Origin: Eumeta japonica
Lineage: Eukaryota; Arthropoda; Insecta; Lepidoptera; Psychidae
Reading direction: 5' to 3'
Length of the DNA stretch: 64,000 bases
Assembly (NCBI GenBank): GCA_005406025.1
Contig: BGZK01000750.1
Location: 124,001 to 188,000 of the forward strand
Positions 47,401 to 57,950 of this stretch are shown in pieces (within the stretch, counting starts at the first letter, position 1; every line of letters starts with the position of its first letter). Both the position numbers and the translations under genes were made by a program. The notes below the pieces were generated by a model that worked only from the letters and a program-made list of their open reading frames with translations, was not told the origin of the DNA and did no database searches.

Positions 47401-50400
47401 AAAATTAGACAAATGAGATGTCGATGCGTTAAGAATAAATCAGAACGGTGAAGAAAATTTTCAAAAAGTTTGGTACTTTTTTGATAAAGTTGCAAAACAA
47501 TTGTTAAAAATGTTTAGTTATTTAGGACTCAATAATTGAAGTGCTTTTTAATTTTTCGAAAATAAGGAAATTTTCTGGAATCATGATTTTTTAAATCAAT
47601 TGTTTTACGGCTTACGACTTGCGTTGAATTTGAAATACTATTGATTATCCTTTTATATTGGGTTACAATGACTAAAAACATTAATTCTTACATGTAAATA
47701 GATTTTTAGAATAATTAATATATATGTATATGTGTGTATATATATATTATTTAGAAATTAGAAACAGTTTATGATCGATTTTTGGTTTTTTCCTTTTTTC
47801 CTATTTCTTTTAATATTGAGTTAATTTTTAATGTACCCAAAGGCAGTATAAAGCATGAGATCTGTGAATTTTAAAATATGAATATCTGAAATCATCAATT
47901 TTTTTTAATATACTCAATCGTCGCTTGTTGCATGTGGTTAGATTTTTCAGTCACATGGTGTATTACACAATTTTACTTCCTAATAATTTGAATATGAGGA
48001 GTAACTAAATTATGGTTTAATATAGTTTCAGGCATAGTGTTTTCATGTTTATTTGCATTTACACATCCTTATTATAATCCATCTTTACTTACCCGGTTCT
48101 CATGAAGCTTATCCATAACTCCATAATAAAGTTGATCATGTTTTCGTCTTCTTCATCGGGCTTCATATCTTCTTGTGCGAAAAGGTAACCGGACAAATCG
48201 CCACGCGCCGCTCCTTCGACCGGCACACTTAACGTATTCCTTTCCCTGTTCAGCCCGCCGACGTAGGAGAACTCGTAGAGGTAGACGGTGGCGCCGGCGG
48301 CCACCAGCGCTCGCGCCATTCGCACGCTCGGCCCTAAATACAGAGCGTCCGTGTAATATTTCGTCAACTCGTCCTTGCGCTCTTCTGTTATGTCTTCATC
48401 CTCAAAGTACAGGGTCGTAATGTCGTTTGTAGCTTCTGTTTTATCTTTAGAGTCATCGAACACTAAATCTGCAGGAAGAAGAGATTCTCGATCTTTATTT
48501 AGATGTTCTAGTGTTGCCGAATTGTGCATAAGAGCTTCGTGCATACCACTTCTGTCTGCAGAACCGACTAAGAATGTCGTATTCATAATATTAGACTTAA
48601 GAATGCTCCACGGTGTCTCTGTTAAAAACGCGTCCTCTGTGTCCATTTCAATACAAGGTACAAACTTAAATTCATTCTTGAACGATATCGTCAATAAAGA
48701 AGACAATGGGGCTTCCTCTAGTGATTCATAAGGAGATTTGCACTCATCGTCATCCTCGCACAACATATTTCCCAGTTTTAGACCTTTCTCGACCGGGTGT
48801 CGGTCTATCGCCCATGGTGACAACACAGAACCACTCTCAGTGATCGCTTTCGTGAAGAGATTCCTACTCTGCGGTGACAGTGCAAGAAGGCTTGCTAAAG
48901 CGCCAGCTTTTCCGTCTCCGCTTATCGTTATTTTAGTCGGATCTCCGCCAAATTGTTGTATATTATCGTTGACCCACCGTAAAGCCAATGTCAAGTCTTT
49001 CAACGCCGCATTACCTGGCGCCGTCGAGTTTCTGAGGCACAAATATCCCAACGGCCCCACGCGAAAATTCGGCAATACTAATACTACACCTCTAGGTACA
49101 ATGAACTCTGGGCCGAACATAGCTGGGTCGCCGCTGCCTTCGTTAAAATTTCCATCGTGTATGTGAAATAAGACAGGCACGTCTTCTATCTCCTTAGAAG
49201 TGAATATGCTAAGAACTAAACAATTTTCATCGCCAATTATCCTGTCTTCGTTTAGTATTTGGGGACAAATTTTGGTATGTTCTCTTTCTTCGTGTGCTTC
49301 TGTCCACGGATCTGCTTCCAAAGGAGCCTGTAAAATTATCTTTTTAATACTAATAATCATGGTAGCTGTGGTGAACATTATTTTTCGTCCAAAATTTTGT
49401 ATTGCTTTAATAAAAATTATAATAAATCTACGTAAAGAGCAAATAAGAAAATTCAAAACAACATAGACATTATAGCCTGTCGCAATTAGCATTCTTATTT
49501 GAGAGTACTGGCTTATGAAGTCATTACGCGATAATCAATAAATTAATGAATCATTGTTTCAGGATTATAACTCATATTTTTATTAGTATGTCAACAACAA
49601 AGGAACTTATTACAGTATGTTAGTATGGTTAGTCTGTGTATTTAATTAGGTATCTAATATTAATTTAAGACTATAACTAATACTATTCAGCGTCTTTGGA
49701 TGGGGCAGTCTGGCCTGGCAGTAATGTTTGAGTTTTTTTTATGAATAATCCACGAGCATGAGGTGTTTATTGGTTACGCCTCAGAGTACCAAACTTACTG
49801 ATGCATCCTAGCGTTAGATGTCTCTAACTCAATTGAAATCGGTGATCTTTGTATCAGGGAAAAATCTAAATGAACAACGATGACATTATTTATAACTTTG
49901 AAACCATAACTCTAAATAACATATCTGAATGACAAAGTCAAAAATATGACATAATTCGCCCCAAGTTTCCTAGAATTGAGACTAATTTGTTAAACTATGA
50001 ATTTAAACTTTTCATTCGTCTCAAGTCATTCGATTGACACAACGAATGACAACGAATGTGTCAATCGAAAACATTTTAACTGAGTAAAATGGGTTAGCAA
50101 AAATCGGGTAACTTGAGGTTTTTATTTTTTTACTCGTTTTTTTTAGTATGAAACTAACAAGTATTGTACCATTTTAGATTCCTGATTGAATGCGCCAACT
50201 TTTAATGGCACTTGCCAAGGCACTCTAGTACACTTTTTTTAAAGGAGGGCCTTTCAAAATCGACAAATTTTGAAAAGTTTAAATTCATAGTTTAACAAAT
50301 TAGTCTCAATTCTAGGAAACTTGGGGCAATTGTGTCATTATTTTTGAATGTCATTCAGATATGTTGTTTAGGATTATGGTTTCAAAGTTTAAATGAACAA

Positions 50401-51191
50401 AAATAATAAAAATTAACCACAATAACCGAAAAATGGTTACAGTTCGACCAAATTTCTAGGTTTTTCTTAAAATGCCCATAATTTTCAAACTGCATGGAAT
50501 AGATTTTTTTCCGATTTTTCTCATGATGGATACGATCAATCCTGTCACCCCGTTTCGGCTTGACATTGAGTTTTGGAACACCTGTACATATGCAGTCTTC
50601 ATAAAAGAAAGATGTAGGTAATGTTGATATTACATTGCAGATGTTGATGTACATATGTACGAAAATTGGACAAAAATAAATCTTAATCTATATTTCACAT
50701 AATCGGTCAAAAAAGATATACCATGATCGGCGTGTTCCATTTGAATTACTAACCTGGAACCTTCCTTCTATTTTACCGTATGGAATATCTATGTAAGCGC
50801 ATATAGATGGGTTCAGTTGGAAGTCGTGACCGCGGACAGGCCCATTATTTGTATGCACTTCGATCGCACATCCAGTTGCACTATCGGGAACATTGTCGTC
50901 TATGTTTCCGATTGGAGGTGTTTCTATGGCCTCTATCCCATCTCGCTGAAAAGGATTTTCTACCTCGAAACTTGTTCCTACAGAATTTTTTTCTCCACCT
51001 CTATCTTCAGATTCTTTCTCTTCGGTTTTATGATCTACTCTTGTTCGGTTGCCGATACTCACATAGTCGAGTTGTTCAGTTTTCGAAGTATTTCCATAGT
51101 TGTATTGGGCTGTGTGATTAAACGTATAGTGTCGTAACCCCGCCACCGCTGTCACCACTAATATGACCCACACAAATAAGTTTCGGAACAT
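44197..51191 (-). CDS. Carboxylesterase/cholinesterase-like protein without catalytic residues (three exons)
   Basis: Exons 51191-50754, 49327-48093 and 44452-44197 join in frame (phase 0 at RFQ/APLEADPW, phase 2 at RTG/EPNS) to 642 residues. Residues 1 to about 18 are a signal peptide. An acidic spacer with N-glycosylation sequons follows, then a type-B carboxylesterase domain from about residue 108 (NNGPVRG) to 605. All catalytic positions are replaced: nucleophile Ser is Gly285 (SGDGKAG for FGESAG), acid Glu is Ser406 (GSADRSG), and His is Arg521 (AARGDLSGYLF for HGDE). The oxyanion motif HGGGF reads HDGNF (203-207). The rest of the fold is kept (LNYR-like LPNFRVGPLGYL, WVNDNIQQFGGDP). A hydrophobic stretch 621-634 near the end could anchor it. 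Known relatives of this kind (neuroligin, glutactin, neurotactin, gliotactin) act in adhesion. Which one it is cannot be settled; it could also be a lineage-specific member. Confidence 0.9.
45270..45920 (+). repeat. Dispersed insect repeat (GACAGACAGATAGACG family), longest copy
   Basis: It begins near AAACCGGACAAGTGCAAATTG and CTTCCGCCGAGAGTTCCG. It includes CCTGAGATAAAGGGCCTTGA and ends with GACAGACAGATAGACGAACAG, a GTGATTCTATAACGATTCGG block and a run of T. This layout matches a very common non-coding repeat of insect genomes and recurs in fragments in this window. The element class is unknown. Confidence 0.6.
46658..47090. other. Unidentified GC-richer insert in intron
   Basis: Composition is near 50 percent GC against about 30 percent in the flanks. 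Two overlapping minus-strand frames of 76-84 codons (46658-46912, 46845-47075) have no recognisable domain. It may be a fragment of a retroelement or processed sequence. The ends are not marked by repeats. Confidence 0.35.
48093..49327 (-). CDS. Carboxylesterase-like gene, exon 2 (domain core)
   Basis: The acceptor ATTTTACAG lies just before 49327 and donor GGGTAAGTA just after 48093. The open frame continues past both sites by chance. It encodes residues 147-557 and part of 558, including the substituted catalytic sites. Several open frames on the opposite strand (48175-49466) are shadows of this exon. Confidence 0.92.
49893..50392. mobile_element. MITE, about 500 bp, with about 120-bp inverted ends, in intron 1
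   Basis: AACTTTGAAACCATAA at the left pairs with GGTTTCAAAGTT at the right. The match continues inward through AACATATCTGAATGACA, CCCCAAGTTTCCTAGAATTG and TTAAACTATGAATTTAAAC. The centre has another hairpin (TCGATTGACACA / TGTGTCAATCGA). It has no coding capacity and lies within intron 1 of the carboxylesterase-like gene. A similar TAAATGAACAA word flanks both sides (49869, 50391) but is not adjacent on the left. Confidence 0.8.
50754..51191 (-). CDS. Carboxylesterase-like gene, exon 1
   Basis: The ATG at 51191 is followed at once by a hydrophobic run (LFVWVILVVTAVAG), which supports the start. The exon ends GGTTCCAG before donor GTTAGT. It encodes 146 residues: signal peptide, spacer rich in Glu, Lys and Asn with NHT and NRT sequons, and the first esterase strands. 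Confidence 0.87.
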
Positions 51192-52910
51192 TTTAAACTA
51201 CATGTGCCTTTTAAGAAATATGCCTCGGAAATTATGAATTGCAATTGACATGTCGGTGTATCGATGAGGACAGCAGCAAACTTAATCTCCCTCGCGAGCC
51301 GCAGCCAAAGCGACTCTGGTTAACGTCGAGATATCTCCTTATCACACATAGCCTAGTATTGATCCTGACTGTGAAGTACACTGGTTAATAAACGAATATG
51401 TTCGGAGAAAAAATAAACAATAATTCATTAATATTGTGTTTTTGTCAACAAACGTATATACGATTCCCCGCACTGAACGAAACTGCCCTGGGATTGCACA
51501 TATTTTTGTAATAAAATGTAATTATTTATTTCATAAGTACAAATAGTATAGGACGTATATATTAAGCTATATGGATACACATACATATATATATATAATA
51601 TATTAATTAAGGAGCTGAAATATTTCACGAATATTTATTTATATAAGAAATTAAAATAATTAATTTCAGACGTTTATATGTATATATCCATACAGCCCCT
51701 ATCTAATCCGCGCCTCCTCTATACCGACGTGCCTATTATGTACACATTTAATTCGTCCGACATACCCATAACATGTATATTTATTGCGGCACATCTTCGT
51801 TAATGCGAGCTTGAGATGGTTCTTTCTAATTTGTTAACCAAAGCACAAAATACTAACCGATAAAGAAAAAAACTGGCCAAGAGCAGCATGTCAGACCATG
51901 CTCATTATAAGGTTCCGAAGGCATTATTGCAAAGAAATGCATTACAGGTGAAAAAAGTACGTTGTTAAACTTTTTCCATGTTTCCCGCACAGAATAGTTA
52001 TAAGCACTTTATATTATAACTAGAAAACCAAATAGGTATGTCGACTATTACTATTAAACTAGTGTAAACTAAAGTGTATGAGCAAAAGAGCGTATCTTCA
52101 TGGCACTTACGTCCTTTTGTTGAGAAGCGCAGTTTTTCAGAAATAACTCCAAAAATAATATATCCGATAATGTTCAAAACAATTTCTGTTGAAAGTATTT
52201 ATTAAGCGTTACCTTCGTTGCTTTTTTTATATCTTTTTAGACATTCGGCGTAGAATATGAAAATGAGGGCTACAGCTTCTGCTATTTTCGAAGAGATTAG
52301 TTCCAAAATTGTTCATGTAATCAGTAAAGTTGCTTAGAAACCTTAAAATATTTTTTAAAGAACTGTTGAACTATGTGCCACGTGTTGATGTTTGCTAAAG
52401 AATTTTTTTTTTCAGTTTTTGTTACATATATTGAGTGCCCTCCTAGAAATATTATTTTTTGTTATTTCAGTACTGAACTAAGTAGCGGCTTATATAAGAC
52501 AACTATATTATAAATTTCATCCATTGCGTCTTGTAGTTTTTGAATAAAATGCCAATGATATATGTACGGACGGACATAACGAAACTATAGGTGTTCCATT
52601 TTTGCCATTTTAGTTTGGAAACCTAAAAATGGTATTTTGAATCGCCCAAATACGGCATAAGTCAATCTACTACTTATTACATTAAAAACAATCGCGAGGG
52701 CATTTAAAAGTTCGTGTCAACTACTGGCCACGGTAATTTATTAAATTGCACAACTACGTTTTGTAGTACATATAGAATCTAAAACTTTAATGTAATTTTT
52801 CGGAATTGTAAGGTACTTTTTTCAAAAACTTCTCGACTGTGGGGTCTGTGGTAGTACGCTATAATCTGCGTTGCAAATGGTTTGTCGGATCACTGCGGCT
52901 TGACTGTATA
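51192..52910. other. Upstream region of the carboxylesterase-like gene
   Basis: It should include the promoter and any 5' untranslated exons of the minus-strand gene. No TATA box can be chosen with confidence in this AT-rich DNA. A repeat scrap with ACGGACGGACATAACG lies near 52565. Confidence 0.4.
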
Positions 52911-53335
52911 TTAGTGATGTGCCGGATATCCGTATCCGTATCTGCGGATATCCGAAGCAGAAGAAAGATCCGTATTCGTATCCGTATCCGTTACTTTTTG
53001 GCAGATCTCCTTATTAATTTTCAATTCATATATGAAATTCTATATATAGGTCATTACCTAAGAAGCAATGAAAAGTTATTCAATTCCATTCGGATTTTTT
53101 TTATTTCTTAAAATCACATATTTGCCACTTTTATATTGCAACTAGTAATGATAGTGAGTTACCATACCAATAGTATATAAGTCATAATTGAAATTAAGTA
53201 ATGGTAAATTGTATTTCAAAAAAAGTAACTTGGCAGCTTTGTGTCCCTAAAGTCTGTTACGATGAGGATCATAAACAATTCCTGCTGCACTGAATAATTA
53301 CTCACTTGAAACGCTTGTTTCAGGTAGGGGCGACG
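52911..53335 (-). pseudogene. 3' end of a ZBED-type hAT transposon
   Basis: On the minus strand, about 53330-53240 reads VSSE then a stop, then LFSAAGIVYDPHRNRL. This is the hAT dimerisation signature (PSERVFSAAG...R..L). Downstream on that strand the element ends near 52911 with TAGTGATGTGCCGGATATCC on the plus strand followed by CCGTAT-type tandem repeats, matching the TAGNGATG ends of hAT elements. The rest of the gene is missing here and may continue at 56952-57950. Confidence 0.68.
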
Positions 53336-53401
53336 GCTTCTAAGAACTCTATTCTTCCCTTTCATAAAATATTTAATATGCATAATTCATAAATAAATAA
53401 A

Positions 53402-53810
53402 TTTGTGGCGTATCCGGACTCCGTGTGTCGCGACGCTGTGAAGAATAATAAAGTTTGACAAGACAGAAATGTCATGGCACCGACGTTTTACGCGAACTAT
53501 ATTTTTGTGTTTTCGTATTTAATTACTATCTTTATCAAGACAAGATTATAATTATTTTAGTTAAACAATGTGTTGTGCCGTGTTTACCAATTTATGTAGT
53601 ATGTACAGTGCCACACCGAGGTTGACACAAACTGTTTGGTGTTTTTCTTCCGCATTTTACCTAAAACTGGTGACCCCGACGTGATCGCTAAAATATACAA
53701 ATAACAAAAATATAGTTCGCGTAAAACGTCGGTGTCATGACATTTCTGTCTTGTCAAACTTTATTATTCTTCACAGCGTCGCGACACACGGAGTCCGGAT
53801 ACGCCACAAA
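53402..53810. mobile_element. MITE, about 410 bp, with about 110-bp inverted ends
   Basis: TTTGTGGCGTATCCGGACTC at 53402 is the complement of the sequence ending CGCCACAAA at 53810. The match runs through GTGTCGCGACGCTGTGAAG and AAGTTTGACAAGACAGAAATG for over 100 bp with few mismatches. The interior contains CTGGTGACCCCGACGTGATC, a string that looks like an LTR-retroelement primer-binding region, so part may derive from an LTR element. No clear duplication was found. Confidence 0.82.
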
Positions 53811-54457
53811 TTATTGCTTTTTAATATATAGACACTTAAAATTATTTTTAATTTTCAATAATTATTGTGAATAATATCCAGCCTTCTTACGTTAGTAACG
53901 TAAGCCCTATATAAAAAACACTTCAAATAACACGAAAGCAACCGAGTTATTTAGACGACCAAATTCAGAATGTTTGCAATCGTCGTAATCAATGTGAAAT
54001 GTTGAGCCTTCCATATTCAGTTGTATTATAGCGTTATGGCGTCGCCTCGGCCCGCGAGACTGCGGGTCGCAAGCCGCGGACGAGCGGGGGGAACCGGAGC
54101 TTGCAACTCGGTTAATCGCGAGTTTCGCTTTGACAACGAAATGACGCATTTGTAATTCGTGTAACATAATTTCACCTTTAACGTGAACTCTTAGGTGTTA
54201 TATTCAGTTGCGGATTCTTCTGTTATACATCATTATGTAAACAATAATGCGTTTCGATCATCGGAGATTTCCGATTATACCCGAATAAAAACGGTTTTGC
54301 ATATAGCATCATTTCCGTGTCGAATTAAGTATAGAAGCGTTGTGAGTGTAATTGAATTTATATAATACGAGTTAGTAAGTTAGTGTAGTGGTATTTAAGA
54401 CGAATTGATTGTTATTCTATTTATTCAGTAAGTAAGTTTTTCTATTTTCGATTTTAT
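53811..54457. other. Spacer with small GC-rich patch
   Basis: It lies between the MITE and the second hAT; the hAT left end should be somewhere here. A GC-rich patch at 54035-54120 and a short palindrome CTTACGTTAGTAACGTAAG (53885) are present. I did not find a left copy of the right-end motif CCAGTGGCGAGG. Confidence 0.4.
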
Positions 54458-56891
54458 AATGGCACTCTTAGCAATTGAATGCTGCACTACGGATTTTCTA
54501 TTACAAAGCGAAAACTCCTTTTCAAAATTAACGTTTCAGCAAAACAGAAAATTATCGAGTTAGATCGTGCTAAACCTAATATGAAAATAGATTATAAACG
54601 TAAAGATGGTTTTGTAAGCATTTCCACGTTTCACTTTACGAAAAATTTACTTGGTTGACTGGCAGTTGTAAGCATAATAGAATGTATTGTTTTCCTTGTT
54701 TATTATTTTCAAAATCAAGTAGCGTTTGGAGTAGTACAGGATTTGTAGATATAAATAATTTTACTAATTCCTCGAAAAACACTTACAAACTGAAAACATA
54801 TTCGTAGTTCTTTAGCATTGCACGAATTTGGCATTAATAGAATTGAAATTTCTTTAGGGAACTCTTTCGAGGCATATAATAAAAAGTAGAACGAAACCGT
54901 AATTTAATGAAGCGATTTATAGACACCATCATTTTATTAGGAAGGCAAGAGCTATCGTTTCGCGGCCATGACGAAAAATTAACATCAGATAATCGCGGTA
55001 ATTACATAGAAACTTTGTTGTTTTAAAACATATGATTCAGTATTAGATATGCATTTAGAGCAATGTTCCTCAACTCAGAACTCTGTGTTCTCTGGTCTCT
55101 CGAGCGATATTCAGAACGATTTAATAAAGTCCATAGCTCAGGTCATTAGAGATGAAATTAAATCAGAAATTAACTTTGCGAAATTCGTGTCGGTTATAGC
55201 CGACGAAACACCTGATATTAGCCATCGAGAGCAAATGTCTGTCATATTCCGCTATTTGACTAAGACGGGGATCGAAGAGAGATTTGTAGGTTTTTTCGAT
55301 GTTACTTTAGAACGTGGAGCAGATCAGTTATCGCAAAGTATATTAGAGGTCATAGATCAGTTTAATTGTAAAGAAAAATTAGTCGGTCAGTCGTATGATG
55401 GGGCCGCTGTGATGTCGGGTGCTCAGGGCGGCGTACAAACAAAAATTAAATTACAATGTCCAATGGCTGTCTTTATTCCTTGCTATGCTCACGTACTTAA
55501 CTTAGTGTTATCTCGATCTTTAGAAAATATTCCAGAGTTAAAACAATTTTTCGGCCACATCAATTGCATAATAAATTTTTTAATAAATCTACTAAACGTT
55601 CGGGTCTTTTAAAATTAACGTCAGATCGTCGTTTGCCTGGTGTCGCAGAAACTCGATGGCAGTATCATTCTCGTATTATTAATGTCATTTGTAACTGTAG
55701 ATCCGACATAATACAAACATTTAATATAATTATAGAAAATCCGATGGATTGGGATTCTGAATCAATTGCCATATCAGAAAGTTTGTTAATGAAATTAGAA
55801 GATAGGAATTTTGCTTTTTGCATACTTTAGCTGAATTATTTGCAAGAACAGATATTACTTTCGCTTTACTACAAAATAAACAGAGTGATATAGACGTCGT
55901 TATTCGCGAAGTTCAATTGCTATTAAATTGGTTTGAGAGTAATTTCATTAATAAGTTTGACGAAATTTACGACAGTGTCACTGATATAAGTGAGCTCCAC
56001 GAAGACGCCGACGTCTATTTAGCTCAGAATCAGACTTAAAACGCGAGTATAAACGTATTTTCATCGAAATTGTAGATAATGTTAAAAATCAAATTCAAAC
56101 CAGATATAGTTCACTAAGCAATTTGTCGTTTTAGATTTACTAAGTAAGTCGAAATATGATTTATTCGAACGTACATTTCCTGAGGATAAACTAAATAATT
56201 TAAATTTATTATTTCCTCGAATTTTTGACATAAATGCATTAAAAATGAGTTAAAAGTATTATATTCGTCTCCCTCGCTTAAAGGATTAGATATGTACGAG
56301 TTATTTTTGCATTTACAAAAAGATATCTTAAAAGATACATTTCCTCAAATTTTAAGCTTAAGTAATATCTGTTTAACCCTTCCGATAACAATTGCGGCCA
56401 CGGAACGATCTTTTTCAGCTCTCAAACGCATTCATACGTACCTCAGGAATAGCCAGACAGAACAAAGGCTTTCAGATCTCGCGTTGTTATCTATAGAAAA
56501 ACATTTACTGTTGCAAATCAAAAGTAAGCCAAATTTTTATGACTTGGTATTAGCTCATTTTCTCAAGAAAAATCGTAGATTACCACTAGAATTTAAATAG
56601 CTTTTTATCTCATTTAATTCATTTATCCACTGCGCTGCTATAAATTCGACTAAAGGAAACTACTTCATTAGCTTTTTTTAAAGCTGCTTTTATGCATGCT
56701 CGAAGTCTTCCGTTTGTATTCTATCGTTGATTTCAAGTGTGCCAAAAGTGGCGAATGAAATATCTCCGCGTTATACCAGAGGGCGTTACAGAGCTCGGTA
56801 AGTAATAGTTATATTTTTATTAATAATATTTAATGTTGACAATTCTTTAAGGTTCGGCTTCCCTTTATATTTTTCTCACCCCTCGCCACTG
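54458..56891 (+). pseudogene. hAT transposon with TTF zinc finger, DUF4371 and hAT dimerisation domain (ZMYM-like), broken
   Basis: Domain order: TTF-type finger region (FHFTKNLLG, then CFPCLLFSKSSSVW, about 54600-54740); DUF4371/RNase-H-like core in the longest open frame 55049-55612 (FVSVIADETPDISHREQMSV with the catalytic Asp, GQSYDGAAVMSG, CYAHVLNLVLS); LPGVAETRWQYHSR (about 55640); C-terminal dimerisation domain 56292-56600 (LPITIAATERSFSALKRIHT, RLSDLALLSIE). Several stops and frameshifts separate these pieces. The right terminal repeat seems to end at 56891 (CCTCGCCACTG, complement CAGTGGCGAGG), typical of hAT. It could have supplied a domesticated ZMYM-type gene elsewhere, but this copy is dead. 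Confidence 0.88.
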
Positions 56892-56951
56892 GTTGCAGGT
56901 GATGATAAATATGTGCGAACAACGTGACTGAGACCTCCAAACTTTTTACTG

Positions 56952-57950
56952 TCAATCTGCCAACACTTTAGCTGCTCTTGATCTCTTGGCAATCTTTTTT
57001 TGACATATATTCTGTGAGCAAATTAGCTTCCGTACCTGATATTTTTTTTCAGGTTGCTCATCATCATCATCATCATCATCATTATCTAACGTAAAGGCAA
57101 TAGACTCTTCTAGACTCGGGCAATATTCTTTTCTAACAGTGATTGCTTCGTCTTCAGTACTTATTGAAGTTGTGAGATTTATTTCCGTCTTTAAAGCTGT
57201 AAGCAATTTCTCTTTTATTTCTATTATAAGAATATCACTGAAGAATTTATCTTTGTGCCGTGGGTCTAAAAATGTGGCTTCTTGAAACGATAAATTTATT
57301 CTGTTAATATTCCGTTTCAATTTTTAAATTTTTCTTTTACAATAACTATATTTCGACTTTTATGGACAAATAAAAAATAAATTAGCTAAATCGGTACAGG
57401 CCTTCTCAAATTTATGCGGCTTAACAACGAACAACATTTCACTTTTGCTTATATAGATTGCCTAAAATATTTGATAACATTTCACATTCTAATTGGATAA
57501 ATCCACGTAATTTATGTTGTCTCGTCTTCAGTCATTTGACTGGATATAGCTTTTCCATCGACGTATATAGATAGCGGCCCTGGGCCATTCATTAGCGGTG
57601 ATTAGCGATGTTTATTCAATAGTCACTCCACTTAATGAGAAGTCGTCCCACACCTAAAGCCCGTAATGGCCTCTAGAACCTCACTATAGCGAGTACAGTT
57701 ACATGAACGAATTAGAAATCGCACTGCCGTCTGAGCCGTCGGTAACTCCGGTACTTTGGCACTTTCTCGTTCCTGATTTTGCTTCACAGAGAAGTTCCAG
57801 GCACTGCACGTTGAATCTTTGAATGACCGAAAGTCCCGTATTTGCACGTCAGACTGGCGTATAATCATCGTCTGTATTTGACTCAATAAAATCGTCTGAT
57901 TCAATAAACAAATTGTTGATACAACTTGGAGAGTTATTTGCACTGTTTTT
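56952..57950 (-). pseudogene. Middle part of a ZBED-type hAT transposase, degraded
   Basis: The frame 57320-56952 contains ATFLDPRHKDKFF, the conserved LDPRFK block that precedes the dimerisation domain in BED-finger hAT transposases. An acidic Asp run follows (a GAT microsatellite, 57060-57085). Further upstream to 57950 only scattered frames remain. Orientation and order suit one element with the dimerisation scrap at 53240-53330, later split by insertion of the plus-strand hAT and a MITE. Confidence 0.62.

Larger units (their letters stand above)
44453..48092. other. Intron 2 of the carboxylesterase-like gene
   Basis: 3.6 kb, AT-rich. It holds the dispersed repeat at 45270-45920, an unidentified GC-richer insert (46658-47090) and a TA/TG microsatellite at about 47720-47750. 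No further exon is needed, since the flanking exons join in phase. Confidence 0.6.

Noticed and set aside
48175..49466. Several plus-strand frames of 81-142 codons
   Set aside because: They are antisense shadows of exon 2 of the carboxylesterase-like gene.
50807..51137. Plus-strand frames of 104-106 codons
   Set aside because: Antisense to exon 1 of the carboxylesterase-like gene.
57060..57085. Poly-Asp functional tract
   Set aside because: It is a simple ATC/GAT microsatellite inside a dead hAT fragment.
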